DNA from: Mugil cephalus | Taxonomy: Eukaryota; Chordata; Actinopteri; Mugiliformes; Mugilidae | Direction: 5' to 3' | Length of the DNA stretch: 64,000 bases | Assembly: GCF_022458985.1 (NCBI RefSeq) | Contig: NC_061783.1 | Coordinates: 15,321,913 to 15,385,912, forward strand | Part shown: in pieces, positions 27,101-37,470 of the stretch | Position numbering within the stretch: the first letter of the stretch is position 1 | Layout of the letters: each line of letters begins with the position of its first letter | The notes under the pieces: model-generated | The model's database searches: none | The model's input: the letters and a program-made list of their open reading frames with translations, nothing else | Told to the model about the DNA's origin: nothing | Translations under genes and position numbers: made by a program

Positions 27101-28748
27101 TCCAGATATTGCACAGAAGGCAAACGCACCTTTGGCAGTCGGTTCTTACTGGACAAACATGTCCGTCTCCATCACAGAAGCACAGATGGGCAGGTGAGTC
27201 AAGACAACACATTATTTTTTCCTACCTACCTCATTCAGCTGCAGTGCTCGCTGTCTGACCTGCAAAACCAGGGGTGTCAAACATATTTTAGACCTGCAGT
27301 CCCAGTTTGTGCCAGTAACGAAATTGTACAATAACCTATAAATAACGATTTTTCCCTTCGTTTTAGTGCAAAGAAGAACATCATGAAAGTGTTTACACTT
27401 GTTGAACTATTCTTTTACAAAACATTTAATGAAAAACATGAAATTTTTAAGAAAAATAATTGCAATTTCAGCTCATTGCTGTCACCTGCTGTTTAGTTCT
27501 GTCTCCTTTAGGTTTGTGTTGTGTCTGCAACTCATAGTGGGCAAATAGGGAAGAGAGGCCAATTTTATTAAAAAAACTTGAAGTTTATGTCATCTTCCTC
27601 CATCTAATTCTCTTCTCTCCTCACCCTAACCTCCTTCCTTCTTTTTCTTTATCTTCATCTTCTCCTACTCATTTTCCTTCTCTACCCCCATCTTCTGTCA
27701 ATTTCCATCTTCCTTCTTTTACTTCTACTATTCTTTCTTTTCCTCTTTCCTCACCTATTTGTCATTGTTCTCTTTTCTTTCTTCATCCTCACTTCCCCTT
27801 CCTCCTTTTTCTTCTCCTCTGTCTTTGTAAATTCGTCCGGCTGGGCCAAATTGGACCCTCTTACCTTCTTACCCTCATGCCTCTTGTTTGACACACTTGC
27901 ACTAGACTGATAAATGTCAGCCACCTAGTGGTAAGTGGTGGTATTGGTAATCTACTTTCCTCCATGAGAGACGTGAAAGGAGCTGCCTCCGAGTTTATTT
28001 CAGTCAATCATTAGTTTTGAGATGGAGTCTGACTATTATGTCTGGTTATCTGTTATCTGTTCTTGCAAAGTCATATAAATTGCTGGGACAGAAATAGCAC
28101 TTTAACAGCTGCTTGGTGTCCTCCTGGCTTTTTGCCTCTTTTTAGGGCCCTCCCTTGACCAGGAAGCGTGCATCTACAGGAGGAGAAGGACCGGGCAGCT
28201 CCTCAGAACAAGACGGCGAAGTCGGGCCTCCCGCAAGCAGAGCAGCAGGAGACGAGGAGGAGAACACCACGGAGGACGGCGGGGGTCCTGCAAAGAGAAC
28301 CAGGGCGTCCGTGACGCCGGCGTCGTTGGCGGCCGGCGAGTTAGAGGAGGAAGACAACGTTTTCCGCTGCGTCCCCTGCGGCTTCTCCACAGAGGACGGG
28401 GCGGAGTTCCAGCGGCACATCCCCCAGCACCGGGGGGACACCGCCTCCTTCCAGTGCCTGCAGTGCGGCGTGTGCTTCGCGTCGGCCGGCTCTCTCAGCA
28501 GGCACCGCTTCATCACCCACCGGGTGCGGGATAACCAGGGCGACGCGGACCGCGGCACGCCCCGCGCCCACGGCTCTCCGGACGGCTCCCCCGCCGGCTC
28601 CCCCCAGGCGCTGGGCGAGGACGGCGAGGGGAATCTGGGCTGCAAGGTGTGCGGCCGACGTTTCGACAAGGCGTCGGACCTCAACACCCACTTCAGGACC
28701 CATGGCATGGCCTTCCTCACCGCACACAAGACAGACAAGCCCCAGTAG
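21122..28748 (+). CDS. znf687: Zinc finger protein 687
   Basis: Nuclear zinc-finger protein; the human orthologue associates with ZMYND8 and ZNF592 (Z3 complex) and is linked to bone disease. Nine coding exons: 21122-23402, 23552-23847, 23945-24129, 25401-25577, 25675-25837, 26099-26446, 26559-26659, 27106-27193, 28146-28748. They join to 1413 residues (human 1237). The start [20 protein letters not shown] is the family N-terminal motif. The first exon encodes a long disordered Ser/Pro/Ala-rich region, the conserved [13 protein letters not shown] and [17 protein letters not shown] blocks, and two fingers ([20 protein letters not shown]). Further C2H2 fingers follow exon by exon ([68 protein letters not shown]). 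An acidic run lies in the exon at 26099. Three last fingers are in the final exon, ending CKVCGRRF and THGMAF. The 3' part of that exon is copied twice downstream. Confidence 0.96.
27585..27835 (+). repeat. Polypyrimidine tract in znf687 intron 8
   Basis: About 250 bases on the plus (sense) strand are almost purely C and T (CTTCCTCC, TTCTCTTCTCTCCTC, CCTTCCTTCTTTTTC and the like), with only scattered A. It ends just before AAATTCGTCCGG at about 27830. It is non-periodic. Mirror-symmetric runs could form triplex DNA, and it could influence splicing of the final exon; both are inference. Confidence 0.75.
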
Positions 28749-29705
28749 AAGAAGAAGAGGAGGTGGAGGAGGAGGATGGGACTGATTGAGGAGAGAGGCT
28801 GTAGAATATGAATGTTGATGAAACACAGCTGCCCTTGTGCAGTTGCTTTTTTTTTTTTTTTTTTTAGACACAACAAACCGTTTTACTCTCTACTGTGCGA
28901 TTGTAATTGCATGTTTGATCACGTTACTGACCCCACCTGTGATAGACTCTTACGTAGAACAGCCCCTCCTCTCCCAAGTAAAGCATTTATATTTCAGCCA
29001 CTCTGTGTCTAATACATCCTGTCCTCACATTTCAACCGCTCTCACTCTGCACTGACCGTAGCCACCTGCCTGATCCTTAACACGCATACACACATATCTC
29101 CCACTGTGCTCCACGCGGCCGTCGTTCCCATATTTTGTACATTGCTCCTCATACTCACGCTTGTTTGCCTCAAAAGTCCAAAAGTCAGTTTCAAGAGTTT
29201 CAGAAGCTGGTACAACTCACCTCGAGACAAAAAAAAAAGAAAGAAAGAAAGAAAAAAAGCATGAAGAGGAGCGTCAGGAGACTTTGACACTGATTTTTAT
29301 GTTGCTATAATATTTATTTATACGAAAACGCATCACTGCTGTTGGTATTTGTGAGTCGGTTGCGTCAAATCTTAACTAGACATGGTGCAATTTTGCCGCA
29401 GACGGAGACGAGAGTTTCTTGACGGCACTAGGTCAGGAGTCGGACGGTTACCGGAGGTCTGTAACCTGTGTAGTGTGAATAATGTGTGACGTTGTTAATC
29501 GTTTAACTAGAAGAAGAAGAAGAGGAAGAGAGGTCAGGCTTCCTGCCAGTAGTGTATGTGTACTGAGTTTTGCCATGTAAATACATATAATTACACTAAA
29601 AGAAAGCGTTCTGGTTTTAGTAACTTGCTATGATAATGTGAATACGTATAGTATTTGTACTTGTACCGTTCCCTTTTTTTCCAAAACGATTTGAAGTCTA
29701 AAAGT

Positions 29706-29736
<31 letters not shown>

Positions 29737-30113
29737 GAAATCTACCCCACGCAAAGTATGCTGTACATTGTAATTACAAAGCAGAGGGAGGTTGTGTTGT
29801 CTTAATGTGTATGAAAACAAATGTTTATCTCCTTGAGACGGTTCTTTTTTTATCTACAGAATCAGTGCTTGCTGTACTCACATATTTCTTTTGTACGTTT
29901 CAAAACCAGCCCTCGCGCTTGTCGTGTGACGGAGGCCTACGAGTGGGGGTTATTTTTTCTTTCTTTTTTCTTTTTTTTTTTTGGTTTTTGTTTGTATCTT
30001 TTTTATATGTCATATCATATTTATATAGATCAATAGTGGAAAGTTCATGTCATTTTCTTTTCCATGGTTGTGGTCTGCTTGCTGAAATGCCATACACTTT
30101 TGTGCTGTTTGGA

Positions 30114-30119
30114 AATAAA
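30114..30119 (+). terminator. znf687: znf687 poly(A) signal
   Basis: AATAAA in GGAAATAAATGTGG closes a 3' UTR of about 1.4 kb. TGTG- and T-rich sequence follows (GACTTGTGCGACGGG, TTTTGTGAAG). Identical copies lie in the two downstream units at about 33157 and 36186, so a read-through transcript would meet further terminators. Confidence 0.7.
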
Positions 30120-30226
30120 TGTGGAAAAAACAAAGAGACTTGTGCGACGGGTTCCTTTTGTGAAGTCACATTCAGGGCACAGTTTTATTTTGTATCTTAA
30201 ATATACAGTATTACTCCACAAGACCA

Positions 30227-30891
30227 ATACACTGGAGTGATTTGAGGTAAATGCTAATTAAATTAGCATCTTAGCTTAGTTTTAACATTTGACAAAAAAT
30301 CGGGAGAAGTTTGGTCCAATCCTTATTATTATTATCATCATTATTATTATTGCCATCATAATATTAGCAATAGTAGTTTATTGAATGCATATAAATCAAC
30401 ATTGATGCGTTAGCCATCAGTGTAAATGAACCGGACAAATGCTCAATTTCATACACTGGACCGATTTGAAGTAAGTGCTTATTATGTTAGCATCTTAGCT
30501 TAGTTTTAACATTTGACGAAAAGTCAGGAGAAGGAATTTGGTTGGTATTATTGTTAGTATAAGTAGTAGTAGTAGTTGTAGTAGTAGTAGTAGTAGCTTA
30601 TTGAATTGGAACAAAGCACATTAATCAACATTGATGTGTTAGTCATCAGTGTAAATGCGCCGGACTTAGCACAAATGCTACATGTCATACACCGGAGTGG
30701 TTTGAAGTAAATGCTAATTAAGTTAGCATCTTAGTTTAATTTTAACATTTGACCAGAAGTCGGGAGAAGGAATTTGATCCAGTCCTTGTTATTATTATTA
30801 GCTTATTGAATTAGGACACTACACATTAATCAACACTTTTGCTTTAGCCATTAGCGTAAACGCGCCGGACTTAGCACAAATGCTAATTTTC
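30227..30891. repeat. Three tandem 205-236-bp monomers (unit 1)
   Basis: Monomers start at 30227, 30451 and 30687, each with ATACAC-GGA. Each carries in order TTAGCATCTTAG, TTTTAACATTTGAC, a variable trinucleotide run (TTA or TAG), TTATTGAAT, ATCAACA and GTAAA-GCCGGAC. They are clearly diverged from one another. The same three-monomer block recurs in units 2 and 3, so the monomer array is older than the triplication. Confidence 0.85.
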
Positions 30892-31397
30892 AGCCAGGTA
30901 CACAACACATACAAAAAAGACTTTAAAACATCATACGACAGAGAATTACAGAGCCAGACAGAAAGACACTATTATGACAAAACATTTGACCCACAATTGT
31001 AAGAAAAAATGGATGAAGACCTCAAAGAGTATGAACCAGATTAAGAAAACTATTTAGCCTGTGTGTGAGTACACGTCTGATTTATTTTTAACCTGTGTAA
31101 GTGGGATTGCGTTTTTTAAAAAAAGTAAATAGTTGTCACAGTTTTGGATGAGTGGTGCTAACTTGTTACAGATAATACCATTTGGGAGAATTTAGTTCTC
31201 TGGTACATTACAATCATCTCTATTTAGGGCTCTCGTTCTTCTCCTCCCAGTAAATATTTTACTGGTTAATGTCTATACAAATATTCATAACTAGTAGTTT
31301 TTGATGTGAGCTCCTGCTTTGACATTTACACAGACATCTTTAGTAGTTATCACACCTTAAATAATATATTCACTATATAAACAGATTCCCCGTGTCT

Positions 31398-31615
31398 TCA
31401 TTTTAGTGTAGGTTTTTCACAACCTTGTTCCACCCCCTCCAGCTCCATCTCCATCCCGTTCTTGGGCTCCTCGGCGGCCTCCTGACACAAGGTCTGGAGC
31501 TCGGACGTCTCTGCCGGATGATGGACTTCAATCATCAGCTCGTAGATCAGCGTCCCCAGCACGGCGCCGATGCAGGGCGCCACTAAAGGCACCCACCACC
31601 ACCCACCTCCAGCCC
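31398..31615 (-). pseudogene. Truncated aqp10 last exon, unit 1
   Basis: Reads [18 protein letters not shown] through to PTLK-stop on the minus strand, as in the true last exon at 37471-37687. It breaks at 31615 within the exon start, with no splice acceptor, and joins znf687 sequence. It lies downstream of the intact aqp10 gene and of its poly(A) signal, so it should not be part of the normal transcript. Confidence 0.9.
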
Positions 31616-31620
31616 CAGCC

Positions 31621-31795
31621 CTCTCCGGACGGCTCCCCCGCCGGCTCCCCCCAGGCGCTGGGCGAGGACGGCGAGGGGAATCTGGGCTGCAAGGTGTGCG
31701 GCCGACGTTTCGACAAGGCGTCGGACCTCAACACCCACTTCAGGACCCATGGCATGGCCTTCCTCACCGCACACAAGACAGACAAGCCCCAGTAG
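31621..31795 (+). pseudogene. Truncated znf687 last exon, unit 2
   Basis: Contains the final zinc finger ([18 protein letters not shown]) and the same C-terminus TDKPQ-stop at 31793-31795. It starts in mid-exon with no acceptor. The frame is open, but it lacks a start codon in that frame and any 5' exons. Confidence 0.9.
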
Positions 31796-33269
31796 AAGAA
31801 GAAGAGGAGGTGGAGGAGGAGGATGGGACTGATTGAGGAGAGAGGCTGTAGAATATGAATGTTGATGAAACACAGCTGCCCTTGTGCAGTTGCTTTTTTT
31901 TTTTTTTTTTTAGACACAACAAACCGTTTTACTCTCTACTGTGCGATTGTAATTGCATGTTTGATCACGTTACTGACCCCACCTGTGATAGACTCTTACG
32001 TAGAACAGCCCCTCCTCTCCCAAGTAAAGCATTTATATTTCAGCCACTCTGTGTCTAATACATCCTGTCCTCACATTTCAATCGCTCTCACTCTGCACTG
32101 ACCGTAGCCACCTGCCTGATCCTTAACACGCATACACACATATCTCCCACTGTGCTCCACGCGGCCGTCGTTCCCATATTTTGTACATTGCTCCTCATAC
32201 TCACGCTTGTTTGCCTCAAAAGTCCAAAAGTCAGTTTCAAGAGTTTCAGAAGCTGGTACAACTCACCTCGAGACAAAAAAAAAAGAAAGAAAGAAAGAAA
32301 AAGCATGAAGAGGAGCGTCAGGAGACTTTGACACTGATTTTTATGTTGCTATAATATTTATTTATACGAAAACGCATCACTGCTGTTGGTATTTGTGAGT
32401 CGGTTGCGTCAAATCTTAACTAGACATGGTGCAATTTTGCCGCAGACGGAGACGAGAGTTTCTTGACGGCACTAGGTCAGGAGTCGGACGGTTACCGGAG
32501 GTCTGTAACCTGTGTAGTGTGAATAATGTGTGACGTTGTTAATCGTTTAACTAGAAGAAGAAGAAGAGGAAGAGAGGTCAGGCTTCCTGCCAGTAGTGTA
32601 TGTGTACTGAGTTTTGCCATGTAAATACATATAATTACACTAAAAGAAAGCGTTCTGGTTTTAGTAACTTGCTATGATAATGTGAATACGTATAGTATTT
32701 GTACTTGTACCGTTCCCTTTTTTTCCAAAACGATTTGAAGTCTAAAAGTAAAAAAAAAAAAAAAAAAAAAGAAGAAGAAGAAATCTACCCCACGCAAAGT
32801 ATGCTGTACATTGTAATTACAAAGCAGAGGGAGGTTGTGTTGTCTTAATGTGTATGAAAACAAATGTTTATCTCCTTGAGACGGTTCTTTTTTTATCTAC
32901 AGAATCAGTGCTTGCTGTACTCACATATTTCTTTTGTACGTTTCAAAACCAGCCCTCGCGCTTGTCGTGTGACGGAGGCCTACGAGTGGGGGTTATTTTT
33001 TCTTTCTTTTTTCTTTTTTTTTTTTGGTTTTTGTTTGTATCTTTTTTATATGTCATATCATATTTATATAGATCAATAGTGGAAAGTTCATGTCATTTTC
33101 TTTTCCATGGTTGTGGTCTGCTTGCTGAAATGCCATACACTTTTGTGCTGTTTGGAAATAAATGTGGAAAAAACAAAGAGACTTGTGCGACGGGTTCCTT
33201 TTGTGAAGTCACATTCAGGGCACAGTTTTATTTTGTATCTTAAATATACAGTATTACTCCACAAGACCA

Positions 33270-33934
33270 ATACACTGGAGTGATTTGAGGTAAATGCTAA
33301 TTAAATTAGCATCTTAGCTTAGTTTTAACATTTGACAAAAAATCGGGAGAAGTTTGGTCCAATCCTTATTATTATTATCATCATTATTATTATTGCCATC
33401 ATAATATTAGCAATAGTAGTTTATTGAATGCATATAAATCAACATTGATGCGTTAGCCATCAGTGTAAATGAACCGGACAAATGCTCAATTTCATACACT
33501 GGACCGATTTGAAGTAAGTGCTTATTATGTTAGCATCTTAGCTTAGTTTTAACATTTGACGAAAAGTCAGGAGAAGGAATTTGGTTGGTATTATTGTTAG
33601 TATAAGTAGTAGTAGTAGTTGTAGTAGTAGTAGTAGTAGCTTATTGAATTGGAACAAAGCACATTAATCAACATTGATGTGTTAGTCATCAGTGTAAATG
33701 CGCCGGACTTAGCACAAATGCTACATGTCATACACCGGAGTGGTTTGAAGTAAATGCTAATTAAGTTAGCATCTTAGTTTAATTTTAACATTTGACCAGA
33801 AGTCGGGAGAAGGAATTTGATCCAGTCCTTGTTATTATTATTAGCTTATTGAATTAGGACACTACACATTAATCAACACTTTTGCTTTAGCCATTAGCGT
33901 AAACGCGCCGGACTTAGCACAAATGCTAATTTTC
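33270..33934. repeat. Three tandem monomers (unit 2)
   Basis: The same block as at 30227-30891, shifted by 3043 bases, with the same three diverged monomers. Confidence 0.85.
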
Positions 33935-34440
33935 AGCCAGGTACACAACACATACAAAAAAGACTTTAAAACATCATACGACAGAGAATTACAGAGCCAG
34001 ACAGAAAGACACTATTATGACAAAACATTTGACCCACAATTGTAAGAAAAAATGGATGAAGACCTCAAAGAGTATGAACCAGATTAAGAAAACTATTTAG
34101 CCTGTGTGTGAGTACACGTCTGATTTATTTTTAACCTGTGTAAGTGGGATTGCGTTTTTTAAAAAAAGTAAATAGTTGTCACAGTTTTGGATGAGTGGTG
34201 CTAACTTGTTACAGATAATACCATTTGGGAGAATTTAGTTCTCTGGTACATTACAATCATCTCTATTTAGGGCTCTCGTTCTTCTCCTCCCAGTAAATAT
34301 TTTACTGGTTAATGTCTATACAAATATTCATAACTAGTAGTTTTTGATGTGAGCTCCTGCTTTGACATTTACACAGACATCTTTAGTAGTTATCACACCT
34401 TAAATAATATATTCACTATATAAACAGATTCCCCGTGTCT

Positions 34441-34658
34441 TCATTTTAGTGTAGGTTTTTCACAACCTTGTTCCACCCCCTCCAGCTCCATCTCCATCCC
34501 GTTCTTGGGCTCCTCGGCGGCCTCCTGACACAAGGTCTGGAGCTCGGACGTCTCTGCCGGATGATGGACTTCAATCATCAGCTCGTAGATCAGCGTCCCC
34601 AGCACGGCGCCGATGCAGGGCGCCACTAAAGGCACCCACCACCACCCACCTCCAGCCC
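34441..34658 (-). pseudogene. Truncated aqp10 last exon, unit 2
   Basis: The same piece as at 31398-31615, shifted by 3043 bases, with the same broken 5' edge joined to CAGCC and znf687 sequence. The open frame is intact to the stop. Confidence 0.9.
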
Positions 34659-34663
34659 CAGCC

Positions 34664-34838
34664 CTCTCCGGACGGCTCCCCCGCCGGCTCCCCCCAGGCG
34701 CTGGGCGAGGACGGCGAGGGGAATCTGGGCTGCAAGGTGTGCGGCCGACGTTTCGACAAGGCGTCGGACCTCAACACCCACTTCAGGACCCATGGCATGG
34801 CCTTCCTCACCGCACACAAGACAGACAAGCCCCAGTAG
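34664..34838 (+). pseudogene. Truncated znf687 last exon, unit 3
   Basis: The same piece as at 31621-31795, with an intact frame for the last finger and stop at 34836-34838. No acceptor or start codon belongs to it. Confidence 0.9.
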
Positions 34839-36298
34839 AAGAAGAAGAGGAGGTGGAGGAGGAGGATGGGACTGATTGAGGAGAGAGGCTGTAGAATATG
34901 AATGTTGATGAAACACAGCTGCCCTTGTGCAGTTGTTTTTTTTTTTTTTTTTTTAGACACAACAAACCGTTTTACTCTCTACTGTGCGATTGTAATTGCA
35001 TGTTTGATCACGTTACTGACCCCACCTGTGATAGACTCTTACGTAGAACAGCCCCTCCTCTCCCAAGTAAAGCATTTATATTTCAGCCACTCTGTGTCTA
35101 ATACATCCTGTCCTCACATTTCAACCGCTCTCACTCTGCACTGACCGTAGCCACCTGCCTGATCCTTAACACGCATACACACATATCTCCCACTGTGCTC
35201 CACGCGGCCGTCGTTCCCATATTTTGTACATTGCTCCTCATACTCACGCTTGTTTGCCTCAAAAGTCCAAAAGTCAGTTTCAAGAGTTTCAGAAGCTGGT
35301 ACAACTCACCTCGAGACAAAAAAAAAAGAAAGAAAGAAAGAAAGAAAAAGCATGAAGAGGAGCGTCAGGAGACTTTGACACTGATTTTTATGTTGCTATA
35401 ATATTTATTTATACGAAAACGCATCACTGCTGTTGGTATTTGTGAGTCGGTTGCGTCAAATCTTAACTAGACATGGTGCAATTTTGCCGCAGACGGAGAC
35501 GAGAGTTTCTTGACGGCACTAGGTCAGGAGTCGGACGGTTACCGGAGGTCTGTAACCTGTGTAGTGTGAATAATGTGTGACGTTGTTAATCGTTTAACTA
35601 GAAGAAGAAGAAGAGGAAGAGAGGTCAGGCTTCCTGCCAGTAGTGTATGTGTACTGAGTTTTGCCATGTAAATACATATAATTACACTAAAAGAAAGCGT
35701 TCTGGTTTTAGTAACTTGCTATGATAATGTGAATACGTATAGTATTTGTACTTGTACCGTTCCCTTTTTTTCCAAAACGATTTGAAGTCTAAAAGTAAAA
35801 AAAAAAAAAAAAAAAAGAAGAAAAAGAAATCTACCCCACGCAAAGTATGCTGTACATTGTAATTACAAAGCAGAGGGAGGTTGTGTTGTCTTAATGTGTA
35901 TGAAAACAAATGTTTATCTCCTTGAGACGGTTCTTTTTTTAATCTTACCCTAGTACTCAGTGGCTTGCTGTGACGGTACTCACATGAGGTTTTTTTCACC
36001 CTGCGCTTTGGTGGAGCTCGATGGTTATTTTTTCTCTTTTTCTTTTTTTTTTTTGGTTTTTGTTTGTATCTTTTTTATATGTCATATCATATTTATATAG
36101 ATCAATAGTGGAAAGTTCATGTCATTTTCTTTTCCATGGTTGTGGTCTGCTTGCTGAAATGCCATACACTTTTGTGCTGTTTGGAAATAAATGTGGAAAA
36201 AACAAAGAGACTTGTGCGACGGGTTCCTTTTGTGAAGTCACATTCAGGGCACAGTTTTATTTTGTATCTTAAATATACAGTATTACTCCACAAGACCA

Positions 36299-36966
36299 AT
36301 ACACTGGAGTGATTTGAGGTAAATGCTAATTAAATTAGCATCTTAGCTTAGTTTTAACATTTGACAAAAAATCGGGAGAAGTTTGGTCCAATCCTTATTA
36401 TTATTATCATCATTATTATTATTGCCATCATAATATTAGCAATAGTAGTTTATTGAATGCATATAAATCAACATTGATGCGTTAGCCATCAGTGTAAATG
36501 AACCGGACAAATGCTCAATTTCATACACTGGACCGATTTGAAGTAAGTGCTTATTATGTTAGCATCTTAGCTTAGTTTTAACATTTGACGAAAAGTCAGG
36601 AGAAGGAATTTGGTTGGTATTATTGTTAGTATAAGTAGTAGTAGTAGTTGTAGTAGTAGTTAAGTAAGTAGCTTATTGAATTGGAACAAAGCACATTAAT
36701 CAACATTGATGTGTTAGTCATCAGTGTAAATGCGCCGGACTTAGCACAAATGCTACATGTCATACACCGGAGTGGTTTGAAGTAAATGCTAATTAAGTTA
36801 GCATCTTAGTTTAATTTTAACATTTGACCAGAAGTCGGGAGAAGGAATTTGATCCAGTCCTTGTTATTATTATTAGCTTATTGAATTAGGACACTACACA
36901 TTAATCAACACTTTTGCTTTAGCCATTAGCGTAAACGCGCCGGACTTAGCACAAATGCTAATTTTC
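36299..36966. repeat. Three tandem monomers (unit 3)
   Basis: The same block again. In the middle monomer the TAG trinucleotide run is interrupted (GTTAAGTAAGTAGC near 36660), unlike the uninterrupted run in units 1 and 2. Confidence 0.85.
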
Positions 36967-37154
36967 AGCCAGGTACACACACATACAAAAAAGACTTTAA
37001 AACATCATACGACAGAGAATTACAGAGCCAGACAGAAAGACACTATTATGACAAAACATTTGACCCACAATTGTAAGAAAAAATGGATGAAGACCTCAAA
37101 GAGTATGAATCAGATTAAGAAAACTATTCAGCCTGTGTGTGAGTACACGTCTGA

Positions 37155-37160
37155 TTTATT
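37155..37160 (-). terminator. aqp10: aqp10 poly(A) signal
   Basis: AATAAA on the minus strand (TTTATT in plus orientation) lies about 310 bases past the aqp10 stop. Earlier signals are not obvious. Because it is inside the repeated unit, identical signals recur at about 34111 and 31080. Confidence 0.45.
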
Positions 37161-37470
37161 TTTAACCTGTGTAAGTGGGATTGCGTTTTTAAAAAAAGTA
37201 AATAGTTGTCACAGTTTTGGATGAGTGGTGCTAACTTGTTACAGATAATACCATTTGGGAGAATTTAGTTCTCTGGTACATTACAATCATCTCTATTTAG
37301 GGCTCTCGTTCTTCTCCTCCCAGTAAATATTTTACTGGTTAATGTCTATACAAATATTCATAACTAGTAGTTTTTGATGTGAGCTCCTGCTTTGACATTT
37401 ACACAGACATCTTTAGTAGTTATCACACCTTAAATAATATATTCACTATATAAACAGATTCCCCGTGTCT

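Larger units (their letters stand above)
28574..31620. repeat. Tandem triplication unit, copy 1
   Basis: This unit begins inside the znf687 last exon at CTCTCCGGACGG. It spans the last zinc finger, the 3' UTR, spacer with 0.2-kb monomers, and the inverted last exon of aqp10 up to 31615 (TCCAGCCC), plus a 5-base filler CAGCC. It is 3047 bp long. The left flank is the intact znf687 exon. Differences from copy 2 are single bases and run-length changes, for example the A-run at about 29706 and the GAAA run at about 29238. Confidence 0.95.
31621..34663. repeat. Tandem triplication unit, copy 2 (central)
   Basis: This 3043-bp unit is bounded on both sides by the same artificial-looking joint between aqp10 exon sequence and znf687 exon sequence. 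Both gene pieces in it are truncated, so it has no intact coding exon. It is nearly identical to copies 1 and 3; one visible private change is CAATCGC at about 32080 where both others have CAACCGC. Confidence 0.95.

Noticed and set aside
28142-28876. 244-codon minus-strand open frame over the znf687 last exon
   Set aside because: It is a shadow of the GC-rich zinc-finger exon; its product is low-complexity and the sense frame is clearly the gene.
31528-31917. Chimeric open frames crossing the repeat joint (also 34571-34960 and plus-strand 31570-31836)
   Set aside because: They read neither znf687 nor aqp10 in frame and have no promoter or splice context.
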